DNA of 64,000 bases, taken from NCBI RefSeq assembly GCF_010093025.1, contig NZ_CP048114.1:3658001-3722000 (forward strand), written 5' to 3'. The stretch comes from Edaphobacter sp. 12200R-103 (lineage in GTDB: Bacteria; Acidobacteriota; Terriglobia; Terriglobales; Acidobacteriaceae). Below, piece after piece: positions 48,738 through 59,100 of the stretch. The position numbers and the translations under genes are program-made. Under the pieces are notes generated by a model. The model was not told where the DNA came from. It saw only the letters and a list, made by a program, of their open reading frames with translations, and did not search any database. Each line of letters begins with the position of its first letter. Position 1 is the stretch's first letter.

Positions 48738-49609
48738 AGGCTGGCCGTTGCACCGTCAACTACTCCCAGCCACAGGTTATCTGCCACTTCCACCGCATCA
48801 AGATGATGCATTCCCATTGCATTCCATCCCTTGAGAGATGCCTCAAGGATGGGACTGCAAGCAATCTCGTGCTCCTTGAACTCTTTGGCATTCCAACGGT
48901 CGATGCGCATGGCGCGCAGATTGTTGCCATAGCTTAGAACGCCGTCCTGAGCGAATCGATACCAGTTTCCGTCGTATTTCAAGATTCTTCCGCCGGGTCT
49001 CGAGTATGTTCGATTTCCCGCCCAGAGCGGGCTGGCCGGATGTGCCTGCCAGCCGTCTTCCAGGTGATCGCTTTTGAAGAGTTGCAATTCGTCGAGACCC
49101 CGTTGGGTGAACATCCACCAATTTCCCTCGTGGAAGCATATCGACGAGTCTGCATATGGGCCCTCGTGCAAAACGGAGATGCATTTCCACTTCGCGGGGA
49201 AATCCGAAGCTACATACAGACGAATCGAGTTCGCCTGGCGTGTCTCCGGAATCATGTATATCTCTCCGTCCGCTTCAAAGACATAAGGATAGGAGAGATG
49301 AAATTCTTCGCGCAGGGCCACTCCTCCATAGACCCATTGCATTCCGTCAAGACTTGTGGCGTAAGCGATCTCTCCGCGCCGTGTTTTGCTGTTGACGGCC
49401 TCGAAGAAGAGATACCAGCGTTTGCGGAGTCGCAAAAGAAATGGATCGGCGACGGCTTCGCAGGGAAGATCCGTCACGAATCTACCTGTAAGTGCGGGAG
49501 ACAAGCCTTCGATCGGTTTTAGCGAAAAGGGATCCTTCCCCATATAGACGGAGATGGACCAGCGTGGCCGCCACATCGAGGCGCTTCCTGAGTCACTCAG
49601 AGAATTCAT
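48734..49609 (-). CDS. GINT1-like/GH43-type beta-propeller protein
   Basis: The 291-residue product is beta-rich with WSISVYMGKDPFSL early, ADPFLLRLRKRWYLFFEAVN, GEIAYATSLDGMQWVYGGVAL, YPYVFEADGEIYMIPETRQ and GNWWMFTQRG. These strands fit the five-bladed propeller found at the N-terminus of GIPC glucosamine transferase 1 and in bacterial relatives in polysaccharide loci. It may bind or modify a glycan; catalysis is unproven. ATG 49609 is used; a TTG at 49675 would lengthen it by 22 residues. It overlaps the PPTase–GT4 gene by four bases. Confidence 0.7.
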   Translation of the reverse strand: MNSLSDSGSASMWRPRWSISVYMGKDPFSLKPIEGLSPALTGRFVTDLPCEAVADPFLLRLRKRWYLFFEAVNSKTRRGEIAYATSLDGMQWVYGGVALREEFHLSYPYVFEADGEIYMIPETRQANSIRLYVASDFPAKWKCISVLHEGPYADSSICFHEGNWWMFTQRGLDELQLFKSDHLEDGWQAHPASPLWAGNRTYSRPGGRILKYDGNWYRFAQDGVLSYGNNLRAMRIDRWNAKEFKEHEIACSPILEASLKGWNAMGMHHLDAVEVADNLWLGVVDGATASL

Positions 49610-49898
49610 CGTTAACACCGCATGAGAAGGGACGCGACGATCTCGTACGCGGGGGATCAGGCTTGTTGGTGTCAAAACCTTTGACGAGAAGAGCTACGCC
49701 GGAAGGCAGCAGGAAGAGTGACAAGCCGGCTTGCCCAGGATCCGCGATAGATCTCTTTGAGATCCGGGGAGGAAGTCGTCTCGATCGTTCGGCAGCAATT
49801 GACGGAAAAATCTCTACGGTCGCATTTTGCATGAACGCGACAAGTGTATCAGGTACCTCGTTGATATTCAGATTGTGGTGGCAAAGCCGTCGAGGGTG

Positions 49899-50843
49899 CT
49901 ACGGGACGAGGCTTGCATGGATGCGGTCTATGCCTCGGCTTGCAAGGAGCATTGCATTGTCGAAAGAGCGCATATTCCCACTCTCGATCTCTGCCACCAG
50001 CTGCTGGAAGAAGAGGCCAAAGTTATGCGCCGGAGCGAAGCTCTCTGCGGTCGCGCCGGTCGGTGTGTGCAGAATCATTTCAGTGGCAAAGTCACCTGGA
50101 GGGCTGAATACGCGATCCATGAAGACACTCAGGTTCGGGCCGGTAATTTGCAAACGATTCAGATATGCGGTCTCGTATCCAAAGATGCCAACTAAAGATC
50201 GCCCGCCAGGATATAACGCCAGGAGACTGAATCCTGTTTCGACACCGCCGCGTTCGGCGGTTCGCCGTGCGACGATCTCAACTGGTTCCGCATCGAAGAA
50301 CAGTCTTCCAGAAGACAGTGCATACGGCCCAAGATCGAAGACCGCTCCGCCGCCCAGAGCTTTCCTGTACCTAAAATCGTTAGCCGCCAGAGGAGGGACG
50401 CTGAATGAAGCGACCACATGCGTTGCACGTTTGCCGGCACTTTCAAATGCGGCGCGTGCGGCCTGGACTCGCGGATGCAATCCAAAGACGAGGGCTTCCG
50501 CGAGGCATCGGTCCTCTCGTTCGGCAAGGCGCACCATTGCCTCGGTATCGGCTTCGCTCAAGAACGCAGGCTTGTCGATGATCACGTGAAATCCACGCTT
50601 CAGCGCCGCTTCAGCCAACTCCTTGTGCAGGGAGTTGACAGTGGAAACATACACGATCTCTGCTTTGCTCTCATGCAGAGCCTGCTCATAGCTGTCGTAA
50701 GTGCGGGCTGCTCCGGATGCAAGCAGCTCCTCTTTTGGATGCGAGACGGAGGCTATCTCGGGAGGCGCCATCCCTGCCCACGCAAGTGCAGGCAGGATGC
50801 GACGGCGGCAGATAGAGGAGTATCCGAGAAAGAGTGTTTGCAT
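49899..50843 (-). CDS. Gfo/Idh/MocA oxidoreductase, possible NDP-hexose 3-ketoreductase
   Basis: The 314-residue product has an N-terminal NAD(P) fold beginning MQTLFLGYSSICRRRILPAL, TVNSLHKELAEAALKRGFHVIIDKPAF (the DKP form of the EKP motif with its catalytic Lys) and a C-terminal beta sheet domain with ALGGGAVFDLGPYALSSGRLFF. KijD10-type 3-ketoreductases of deoxysugar pathways belong to this superfamily. With a 2,3-dehydratase at the right end of the window, a role in 2-deoxysugar formation is likely but not demonstrated. It is divergent from the AT–DH gene, with overlapping 5' ends. Confidence 0.82.
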   Translation of the reverse strand: MQTLFLGYSSICRRRILPALAWAGMAPPEIASVSHPKEELLASGAARTYDSYEQALHESKAEIVYVSTVNSLHKELAEAALKRGFHVIIDKPAFLSEADTEAMVRLAEREDRCLAEALVFGLHPRVQAARAAFESAGKRATHVVASFSVPPLAANDFRYRKALGGGAVFDLGPYALSSGRLFFDAEPVEIVARRTAERGGVETGFSLLALYPGGRSLVGIFGYETAYLNRLQITGPNLSVFMDRVFSPPGDFATEMILHTPTGATAESFAPAHNFGLFFQQLVAEIESGNMRSFDNAMLLASRGIDRIHASLVP

Positions 50844-53548
50844 ATGTGAATACGACGCATATTACACTACCCTCACGGAACGGAGCGTATACAGAGTTGG
50901 ACGTTCATCGTGGAAGTGGTCGTGTTTTCTCCCGGGGCGAAGGATCACTCTGCGAGAGCAATCCGCGCCCTGCTGGAACTGAGGTCTTTGCCGTAGCTGC
51001 GGAGACTCGCGCGGAGTTGATCGAATCCTTGCATACTCTCATCCGTGAGATACGTGCTAGTTCCTCTGACCTGCGCAGCACAGCAGCACGTTTTGGTCAG
51101 GCGACTTTGCGAGAACATCGTGTCGCAGTTGTTGCTACGGATCCAGCCGACTTGTGTGAGAAGTTGGAGCACGCTGCCACGCGCATCGCAAAATCTAATC
51201 GGGACCAGCTAAGAGTCCGCGGCAGCTTTTCTTATGGCAATGGCCCCAAAGCCGGTAAGTTAGCCATCGTCTTTCCGGGACAGGGTTCACAGTTTTCCGG
51301 CATGCTGGCAGATCTGATACAGGCGCGTCCTGCGGCACGGCAGTGGTTTGAATGTCTGGATGCCGTCTATCAACGGGTGGGAGCAGGCCTGCCAAGCGAT
51401 GCCTATCACGGCGGAGATGGCCTCTTCAGCCTCAGCACGGGTGCTCAACTGGGATTAGTAGCCAGTCTGGCACTCCATGATTCCCTCAAGGCAATGGGGG
51501 TTGAAGGGGAGTGCTTTGTCGGTCACAGCAACGGTGAGCATGCTGCGCTGATTGCTTCGGATGCGCTCTCATTTCCTTCGGTGGAAGCTGCCTGTGACTT
51601 TATCGGCTCCGTCGGCTTGGAGAGCCGTTCCGTTCCTCCGCCACCTGTTCCTCAAGGGGTTCTTGCCGTCACGGGCAACCAACGGGCGGCGGTTGAACAG
51701 GTGGTCCGCGAAAATAGCGGAACACTGTTTCTATCTGTCGATAACTGCCCGATGCAAATGCTCCTTGCAGGAACCGATCAGGCCCTGGAACGGGCGGCTC
51801 ATCGCCTGCGAGGTCAAGGGCTGGTTTGCGTAAAGATGCCTTTTACCTGGGCACATCACACACCGCTTTTTCGCGGCTGGTCAGAATTGCTTTGGAAGCA
51901 CTATCGCAACATCCCTGTTAAAACTCCGCGAGCCGAAGTCTACTGTTGTGCGACGAAACGGAGATATCCATCTGAACCTGAGAAGATTCGCCAGCTGTTG
52001 GCCGAACAGTGGTCTGCTCCCGTTTATTTTCGCCAGACTATTGAGGCCATGTACGAGTCCGGTGTTCGCATCTTCCTCGAGGCGGGACCCGACAATAGGC
52101 TAGTTCCCTTTATCGCGGATACTCTCCGTGGGAAATCCTATCTGGCTCTGGGAGCCTCCTCGCAGGATCATGCCGATTTTGACGCATTGGCAATGCTTGC
52201 TGCGGAGCTCTTTGCGGCTGGCATTCCCATCCGATGGGAGTTCTTCCATCCGGTTGCCAGACAATCTTTCGCGGATGCGATTTCAATCGATGCGATCCAA
52301 CGTGCAGCGATCGAGGAGCAGAAGAGTATTGTGCAGTTTGCTCATCGTATGGATGAGCGCATTGCCCGTAAGGTACAGTCTTTTCTGCCACACCCGAAGC
52401 ACATATCTTTCGGCTCCAATGCCAGCGTCTTTCTCGGCGAGGCACAACCATCTGCCGATGGATTTACAGCCGTAAGGCATCATTCCGTGGGGCGAGAGCC
52501 GTATCTGTCGGATCATGCTTTAGGACGTCCAGGCCGCGGACAGGGTTCACCGCTTCCGGTGATGGCCTTTACAGGCATCCTGGCGATTGCTGCAGAGGCT
52601 GCTGCGCAGGCGCCTGCTCGTTTATGTGTCACTTCGCTTCGACTACACCGCTGGCTTGCATTTGACGCCGATACTCTAACCTTGGAAACGGTCGTCGATC
52701 TTCGCAATAAAACAGTTTCGATCTTTGTGCTGAGTGGTGATGGAATGCGGCACCTTGGTGCAAATGCGACTTTGACGAAACGCTTGCACGCCGGGGCAGA
52801 TTCATCGGTGGACATCGGCAATGCTGAGCCTTTGAGGCCCTCCTGGAGTGCCGAACGCTTCTACGCAGAGTATGCCTTTCATGGACGAAGTTTTCAGGGA
52901 ATACAAAAGGTATTGCGGCTCACCGCTTCCGGTGTTGAAGCCGAACTGCATTCGACCATGCTGCCTGGCCTGACGGGCATTCCGCTTTACTGCGATCCTG
53001 CGCTTCTGGATTGTGCAGGGCAACTTGTGGCGCTGTGGCTTCTGGAGACTACCGGTGAAGTCGCAGGGGCATTCCCATTTTCTGCAAGCGAGCTTGATAT
53101 TTGTTCTCCTGCGCCTACTCCAGGAACGCGGCTCCTTTGCCGCGCCTCCGTTCGACGTGTCACGTTTGCCACTACCGAGGCGGACGTGGATTTTCTGTTT
53201 CCGGACGGCACGGTTCATGCTCGATTGCGCGGCTTACAACAGAGGCTTGTTCTGTTCCCTTCCGGCTTTGGCGATCTGCTTTTTGGAACAGGTCCACTCG
53301 CATCCTCACCTAGCTTGGCGATGGCCGCAACGGAGGAAGGCCAGCAGTTTTTGGCCCGCGACGGTGCTATTTGGGCGCGTGCTCTGGCCCATGCGGCCCT
53401 GTCTCACCAGGAGTGGTGCGATTGGTGGAGTTCGGCAGAAGAACCACTTCTTTTGAGTCGGAATCTTGCCGTTCGTTTGACAAAGAGCAGCTATTTCCAT
53501 GGCTCCATGGCCAACGTTTCCGCAGAGCAGGTGCAGATCCGCAAGTAG
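50834..53548 (+). CDS. Acyltransferase–dehydratase protein of the Pfa/Hgl lipid synthase type
   Basis: The frame gives up to 904 residues. Residues about 140-440 are an acyltransferase (FPGQGSQFSGML, nucleophile Ser about 232 in GHSNGEH, His in WAHHTPLF) related to AT1 of the left PKS. Residues about 540-790 are a hot-dog dehydratase: EPYLSDHALG (His about 561), then LPVMAF, and DPALLDCAGQ (Asp about 726). Both catalytic residues are present. It probably supplies DH, in trans, to the right-arm KS–AT–ACP–KR protein. The start is uncertain: GTG 50834, GTG 50846 or TTG 50897 are all possible, the last placing it after a candidate promoter. Confidence 0.87.
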   Translation: MFAYVNTTHITLPSRNGAYTELDVHRGSGRVFSRGEGSLCESNPRPAGTEVFAVAAETRAELIESLHTLIREIRASSSDLRSTAARFGQATLREHRVAVVATDPADLCEKLEHAATRIAKSNRDQLRVRGSFSYGNGPKAGKLAIVFPGQGSQFSGMLADLIQARPAARQWFECLDAVYQRVGAGLPSDAYHGGDGLFSLSTGAQLGLVASLALHDSLKAMGVEGECFVGHSNGEHAALIASDALSFPSVEAACDFIGSVGLESRSVPPPPVPQGVLAVTGNQRAAVEQVVRENSGTLFLSVDNCPMQMLLAGTDQALERAAHRLRGQGLVCVKMPFTWAHHTPLFRGWSELLWKHYRNIPVKTPRAEVYCCATKRRYPSEPEKIRQLLAEQWSAPVYFRQTIEAMYESGVRIFLEAGPDNRLVPFIADTLRGKSYLALGASSQDHADFDALAMLAAELFAAGIPIRWEFFHPVARQSFADAISIDAIQRAAIEEQKSIVQFAHRMDERIARKVQSFLPHPKHISFGSNASVFLGEAQPSADGFTAVRHHSVGREPYLSDHALGRPGRGQGSPLPVMAFTGILAIAAEAAAQAPARLCVTSLRLHRWLAFDADTLTLETVVDLRNKTVSIFVLSGDGMRHLGANATLTKRLHAGADSSVDIGNAEPLRPSWSAERFYAEYAFHGRSFQGIQKVLRLTASGVEAELHSTMLPGLTGIPLYCDPALLDCAGQLVALWLLETTGEVAGAFPFSASELDICSPAPTPGTRLLCRASVRRVTFATTEADVDFLFPDGTVHARLRGLQQRLVLFPSGFGDLLFGTGPLASSPSLAMAATEEGQQFLARDGAIWARALAHAALSHQEWCDWWSSAEEPLLLSRNLAVRLTKSSYFHGSMANVSAEQVQIRK
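50838..50865 (+). promoter_or_regulatory. Candidate promoter of the AT–DH gene
   Basis: TTGCAT at 50838-50843 and TATTAC at 50860-50865 are 16 bases apart, four of six matches each to the sigma-70 consensus. If used, the mRNA would start near 50871, after the two GTG candidates, so the coding start would be the TTG at 50897. It overlaps the first codons of the divergent oxidoreductase gene. Confidence 0.3.
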
Positions 53549-53762
53549 CATCCGCGGGTACGATTCCTATGAGACTAAAGTAGGATTGCTTCGCCTCAGA
53601 TCGCGGACCAATGATATGTTAAGGTTCATCCTTCATTCAAAGCGTGTTTCATCAAGATCCTTTATCGTGCCGTATGACGTCAGGAGATTCTTGAGACCCC
53701 TGTTTGAAAATGAGCGTCGTTGTATGGCTGGTATATCTCTAGAGCAGACCAGGAGAGTCATT

Positions 53763-54074
53763 TTGAACGAGAATTTGACCGCCGCCCAGATTTGGACGGA
53801 TATTCACGACACGTTAAAGCAGCTTCTGGAAGAGCAAGGCCAGGAGCTGGGTGAGATTAGCCGGCAGAGTGCGCTGAGTGCGGACCTCGGCCTGGCATCC
53901 ATCGACATGATTCATCTGCTCATCACGCTGGAAGATAAGCTGGAGATGCAGTTGCAGTTCGATGAATTGGCGACCGGACCAGAGGGCCAGTTTCGCGAGG
54001 ATCTGACACTCGGAGACCTGAACGACTTTATCGAGACGAAGCTTACAAGCCGGATGAAATCCGTCAAAGCCTAG
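53763..54074 (+). CDS. Acyl carrier protein
   Basis: The 103-residue product begins at a TTG with AGGAG seven bases upstream. It has the four-helix ACP layout, with the carrier Ser about residue 46 in LGLASIDMIHLLITLEDKL, an atypical L-A-S-I-D form of the DSL motif, and FDELATGPEGQFREDLTLGDLNDFIETKL at the C-terminus. An upstream in-frame ATG at 53724 is possible but has no ribosome site. It follows the AT–DH gene and likely works with it and the right-arm synthase. Confidence 0.9.
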   Translation: MNENLTAAQIWTDIHDTLKQLLEEQGQELGEISRQSALSADLGLASIDMIHLLITLEDKLEMQLQFDELATGPEGQFREDLTLGDLNDFIETKLTSRMKSVKA

Positions 54075-54133
54075 TAAAGGTTCAGGGTGCTTCATACAGC
54101 CTATCCAGGCGTTGATAGAAAGATCACCGCGCC

Positions 54134-54970
54134 ATGACATTGCTGCTCATCCATGCCGACGACTTTGGCCTGACGGAAGGTGTCACGAAGGGCATTCTCC
54201 GTGCGATGCAGGAAGGGATTGTGACCGCAACCAGCGCAATGGTCTGCGACCCACTTCACTTCGAGAGGGTGAAGGAACATTGCGACAGCCTGGAGGGTCG
54301 CATCGGCCTTCACCTTCAACTCACTGACGGGCGCCCTGTCCTTGACGCTGCGGAGAACCCCAGTCTGGTGGACAAGAGCGGTTGCTTTGCCCGCCATCGC
54401 GATCAGCTTGGAGACATCCTTCCAGACGATCTTCTCACAGAGTGGCGTGCCCAACTCGCCCGCTTTCGTACCCTCGGCTTTGAGCCAAGCCATCTCGATA
54501 CACACCACAGCGTACACGTTCTCCCTGTCGTGCTTGAGGTCTATCAGCAACTCGCGCGAGAGACAGGCCTGCCGGTGCGCGGAGATGAGAATGGCCTCAA
54601 TTCCGAATTGCGCCGCCGCGGGTTTATTGCTGCGACGCGCTATACGTTTCTTACCGAGACGCTGTACCGTTCTCCCATCGCTCTGCGTCGCGCACTCGCA
54701 GCGTACCGGCGGCTGGGTCTGGGGGAAGGAGACTCCCTTGAGATAGGCTGCCATCCGGGATTTGTGGACGCGGAACTCGCTGCCCAGTCCAGGTATGTTG
54801 AGCCCCGGGCTGTCGAACTTCAGCTCCTTTGCTCCGCAGAGTTGCGAGGCTACCTTGGTGAACTTGGCTATGAACTCGCCGAGCCTGCCCTGCTACGGCG
54901 CGTATGCCCCTCTACTGAGGAGAGTGATTCCGGGAGAGTACAGGAGATGGCTGCGGAAAAGAGTCATTAA
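54134..54970 (+). CDS. YdjC/ChbG/HpnK family carbohydrate deacetylase
   Basis: The 278-residue product begins LLLIHADDFGLTEGVTKGI, with the metal-binding HADDFG signature. It continues with RIGLHLQLTDGRPV and PSHLDTHHSVHVLPVVLEV, carrying the other His ligands, and a late LEIGCHPGFVD. Members remove acetyl groups from amino sugars, including those on lipids (HpnK in hopanoid loci). In this cluster it would deacetylate a sugar after transfer. Its last 59 bases overlap the end of the convergent glycosyltransferase gene. Confidence 0.9.
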   Translation: MTLLLIHADDFGLTEGVTKGILRAMQEGIVTATSAMVCDPLHFERVKEHCDSLEGRIGLHLQLTDGRPVLDAAENPSLVDKSGCFARHRDQLGDILPDDLLTEWRAQLARFRTLGFEPSHLDTHHSVHVLPVVLEVYQQLARETGLPVRGDENGLNSELRRRGFIAATRYTFLTETLYRSPIALRRALAAYRRLGLGEGDSLEIGCHPGFVDAELAAQSRYVEPRAVELQLLCSAELRGYLGELGYELAEPALLRRVCPSTEESDSGRVQEMAAEKSH

Positions 54971-56144
54971 CGCTGGATAGGCTGGTCAACGATGTCGTAT
55001 GTGGCGGCTCTCTCCTGCGTTGCTTAATCATCGCTTCTACCAGATCAACGGTGTGACTGGCTCCGTCCACGTCGACGTTCAATTGGCATGGCTCGAAGGT
55101 GCGAATGGCTGCGACTTCTGCCGCCAGGGTCTCTGGTGTTAAGCGGCTTTCTTCGAGCACTCGAACAAGTCCCAGCGCTTCCATTTTTCGGGCACGATAG
55201 GTCTGTTCGTCTTCTTCTACTTCGACAAAAGGAATGACCAGGGCACGAGCGCCAGTTATTATCAGGTCGAGGGCTGTGTTGTACCCGCAGCGGGAAACCG
55301 AGACGCAGGCCTTCTTCATCTCACTTTTCATATTCGCGATCCAGCGCGTTAACTTAAGCTTTGGCAGACCGGCTGTTTCCTGCACCAGTTCTTGCCAGAC
55401 TTCTTCGGGAGTCAGGGATCCGGCAGCGATGTGTACCGTTAGATCTGAAGGGAAAAGCCCGAGCTTTGCACAGCGAACCGCCACGCGCAGTACAGATTCA
55501 CCGCCCCCCCCTCCCCCCACGGAGATCAGACACGTATCTTCAGTATGTGTCTCTGGGCTGAAAGTGAGCGGAGCATTGGTTGTGACAAACCCGGTATGCC
55601 AAATGGGCTTCTGTAGTTCCGAAGCGAGTGCGAACGTTTCCTGTAGTTGGATCAATTGAGGATCGGAGTGTACAAGAACTCCGTCCATCAGGCGGTTTAC
55701 TGTTTGAACTACGCGCCGGTCGAACTTCTCCTGATCCGTAAGGCACTGCTCCTGAATGTCTCGTATGCTCGAAAGGATGAGTGGTGGAGGCATCATGTTT
55801 CGCGCAGCGCGTAAAAAAGGTACTAAATATACTGCAGACTGAGTTCGTCCAAAAGGAAAATACTCAATCAGAATGACGTCAGGGCGCACGCGTTCCAGGA
55901 CTTCGATGAGGTCGGCTCCCCATCCGGACTTCTTGCCGGGATGAGGATAGTGAGCACCCCGCTGGAAACGAACCATCTCTACTTCCGGCGGAATTACGAT
56001 ATCGTCGTGTAGATCTCCGGTGCATACCAGCACGGTTCGGAAACGCTTCGAAAAACTTTTTGCAATCGTGGCCGTGCGCACCCAATGTCCAAGGCCCCGG
56101 TTGACCTCACAGTAAAGCAGTACCACAGGACGGGGTCCACTCAT
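54912..56144 (-). CDS. MurG/GT28-like glycosyltransferase
   Basis: The 410-residue GT-B enzyme starts VVLLYCEVNRGLGHWVRTATIAKSF, with a nucleotide-binding loop region SVGGGGGGES near residue 212 and a donor site KLKLTRWIANMKSEMKKACVSVSRCGYNTALDLIITGARALVIPF. These match the C-terminal GT28 domain in order. It is coupled to the PKS gene by an ATGA overlap, suggesting it glycosylates that enzyme's product. The C-terminal 30 residues are Ser/Pro/His-rich and lie in the convergent overlap. Confidence 0.88.
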   Translation of the reverse strand: MSGPRPVVLLYCEVNRGLGHWVRTATIAKSFSKRFRTVLVCTGDLHDDIVIPPEVEMVRFQRGAHYPHPGKKSGWGADLIEVLERVRPDVILIEYFPFGRTQSAVYLVPFLRAARNMMPPPLILSSIRDIQEQCLTDQEKFDRRVVQTVNRLMDGVLVHSDPQLIQLQETFALASELQKPIWHTGFVTTNAPLTFSPETHTEDTCLISVGGGGGGESVLRVAVRCAKLGLFPSDLTVHIAAGSLTPEEVWQELVQETAGLPKLKLTRWIANMKSEMKKACVSVSRCGYNTALDLIITGARALVIPFVEVEEDEQTYRARKMEALGLVRVLEESRLTPETLAAEVAAIRTFEPCQLNVDVDGASHTVDLVEAMIKQRRREPPHTTSLTSLSSVNDSFPQPSPVLSRNHSPQ

Positions 56145-59100
56145 ACGCTCTCCCGTTGGTCTTCTTCAGCGAATGAAAGGCCTTCTTCCGGCGCAAGTCC
56201 CGTTGCCATCCAGGGGCCAGTGCCAGCGATAACCTCGACTGCTTGACCTCCGTTTATCTCAGTCAGCAGAAAATTGTTTCCTGCGACTTTAGAGATAGGA
56301 TGGATTCCCCTCGCTTCGAGCAAACGTAGTACTGCGGAAGAGGCCATGCCAGAGTCCTTCCAAGGTCCCCAATTAATCGAAGTCACATGGGTATCCGGCC
56401 ATGCAGTGGCCATGTTCCAGGCAAGACGATTAAGGACTTCATTGCCTGCGGCGTAGTCCGCTTGCCCTAAGTTGCCAAAGCGCCCAGAGATCGATGCGAA
56501 CAGTACTACCAGCTTGAGATGATCGGGTCGCAGCCGAGTTCGCAGGATAAAGGTGCTGTCCGCTTTTGTTGCAAAGATCTCTCTGAAAGATTTGGTGGAT
56601 TTGTCGCGTATGAGCTTGTCCGCGATCCTGCCTGCACCGTGGATCACGCCATCGATCTTTCCAAAGCGTTGATACAGAACGTCGATGAAGCTTCCGAACT
56701 CAGTCTCGGAACAAACGTCAATCGCATGATACTCCGGCAGACCGCCAAGCTCGCGAAGTCTATGGAGTGTCTCGATTTTTTCGCGACCGGTTATTGTGCT
56801 TTCATCGATGGCCTCGCGACCCACAAGCACCAGGTGTACTCCGGGAGCGGCCAGGCTTTCGGCAGCCAGCGCGGTGATACCGCGTGCTCCACCTGTCAAC
56901 AGGATGACTGACCCGGCGGTGGGTTTCCAGCCTGCGCTTTGTCGATCCACCTCTTCCGGTTCGGGCATAAAAGCGAGGCGCTTCCCGTCGTAGTATCCGA
57001 TCTCGCAGGTGTCAGCGCTTCCATATAAAAGCTCATCGATTACGAGCGTTGCAATCTTCTCGGGAGGAAGCTTTCTATCGATATCAATGACTCTTGTCAG
57101 CGCGCCTGTCTCAGCAGCAAAGGTTCTGAGGACGCCATGAGCGCCTCCCGTCGCAGTCCCGAGCAGGCCGGGACCGCACTTGTCTCTGCCCCAAAGCCCG
57201 CCGAATCCGGTGAGCGCGATTGCCACCGCTACTTGTTCACCGCTCGCCTGCAAAAGATGAAAAAGGCCTTCGACCGTTTTTTGAGATTCGATCTGCCATT
57301 GCGCAAGCGTCGCTTCTCGGTCTTCGCAATCAAGCGGAGTGAGGTGCAAGATGCCTTGAACAGGCCCGAATTTGGTCGCGTTCGCTTCGATGTATCCGCG
57401 CAGTTTCTTCGGGTCTGAGAGCACCTCGCTATCGATTGTGACGGCATCTGCTCCATGTGAACGCAACAACGAACAAACGGTGTCCGCGATGCCGCAGGTG
57501 TCTTCTGTGAGGAGATACAACCCGCTTAAGCGGTTTTCCCCGTCTTCAATAAGCGGAGCAGGATGCGCACGCATGACCAAACGGGGACAAATGTTATCGG
57601 ATTCTGATATGGGGGTTGATTCCTCCGTCTGTACTTCCATGGCAAGCACAGCCTTTGCCAGCTCATGGATTGAGCGAGTCTGAGTCAGTCGATCCATACT
57701 TCGCCGGAAGCTCTCCTGCACGGAAGCAGGAAGTTGTCCCTCTGCAGTCGCTAAAACCTCAATGCGCTTAATGGAATCGATGCCTAGCTCAGTTTCGAGG
57801 TCCAATTCAGGAAGAATGAGCTCCGGCTCGTATCCTGAGCGCTCAGCCAGAAGCCGCGTGAAGAGAGCCGTCAGATTCGATAAAGTCAGCTCCATGGAAT
57901 CGGAGGAAGGGGCTGTTGCTGCTGGAGTCGTTACAGGTACTACTTTGGAAGCGCTCGTGCTTAAGGTAAGCGGAGTGGTCTCCTCAATGGAGGTCCGTCG
58001 CAGGGATGGTTCTGATCTGACTCCGTTTAAGCCATCAAGGAACGTCTCAAGAGCATGTTCCTGAGATTCCAGGAACGATCTCATGGTCTTCTGGTATTCA
58101 CTGTAAGCTTGCAGCGCACTGTTTCCGGAGAACTCTGAGGCAGGCGGAACGACGGACCGTGCCTCGTCCCGGGTTTCTGCCGTCAGTAATGGCTCCTCCC
58201 CTATGTAGCCGTGGGGCTCCGTTGCCGCCCATACTCGGCCACCATCGATGTACCAACGGTCAGGCGCAGGTTCGAGAATCTCTTCGAGTTTAATCTTCTG
58301 AACCAGCCGGCCTTCAAATAAAGCGTCGAAGTTCATAGAAATGCCATGACTGAACAACTGCGCAACGCCCATAAGGAGTCCTCGCAGACCGCCACCGTTG
58401 CCGTCGAGAGAGATGGCCAAATGCTCACGTTCCCCAAGAATGCGGGCGATAAGCCCACTCAATACAGACTTAGGCCCAACCTCAACGAAGACCCTCGTTC
58501 CGGCGGCATACATTGCTTCGATCTGCGCAACAAACTCTACCTTGCTTTCGAGATGTTGGCCCAGCAATTCGCGAACGGCTGAAGCCTCTTTGGAATAGGG
58601 AGCGGCGGAGACGTTGGAGGTCACTACCATCTGCGGCGAACGTACGTCAGCCTTCTCGATGGCCGTACGGACTTTAGCTGCGGCTGGCGACATTGCGGGA
58701 GAGTGAAACGCAGCTCCAACCGCCAGGCGCTTGGCGGCGACACCCCGATTCGCAAATTCGACCAAGGCGTTTTCGATAGTCGCATTGCTGCCTGACACAA
58801 CGCACTGCTTCGGTGTGTTGTGATTTGCCAGCGTCAAGCCTGGAAGATCTTTGAGCCATACCTCGATCTCTTCGCGGGAGCAGTCGACGGCGGCCATCGT
58901 TCCCTTCGCTTCCCTTGCGGCTTCAGCCAATGCGTGGCCTCGCGCTTCGCTCAAAGTGAGGAATGCCTCTCGTGAGACCGCGCCCGCTGCGTGGAGTGCG
59001 GCGAACTCCCCAAAGCTGTGACCAGCTACAACTGCAGGGTTTATGCCCAGCCGTCTAGTAAGCTCGAGCATTCCCAAGATGACAATTGCAAGTGCTGGCT

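Noticed and set aside
49593..49832. 79-codon frame between the oxidoreductase and the propeller gene
   Set aside because: No ribosome site, overlaps the start of the next gene, and the composition is not coding-like. The 290-base spacer appears to hold no gene.
53499..53762. N-terminal extension of the acyl carrier protein frame
   Set aside because: It overlaps the AT–DH gene, is basic and unrelated to ACPs; the TTG at 53763 has the ribosome site.
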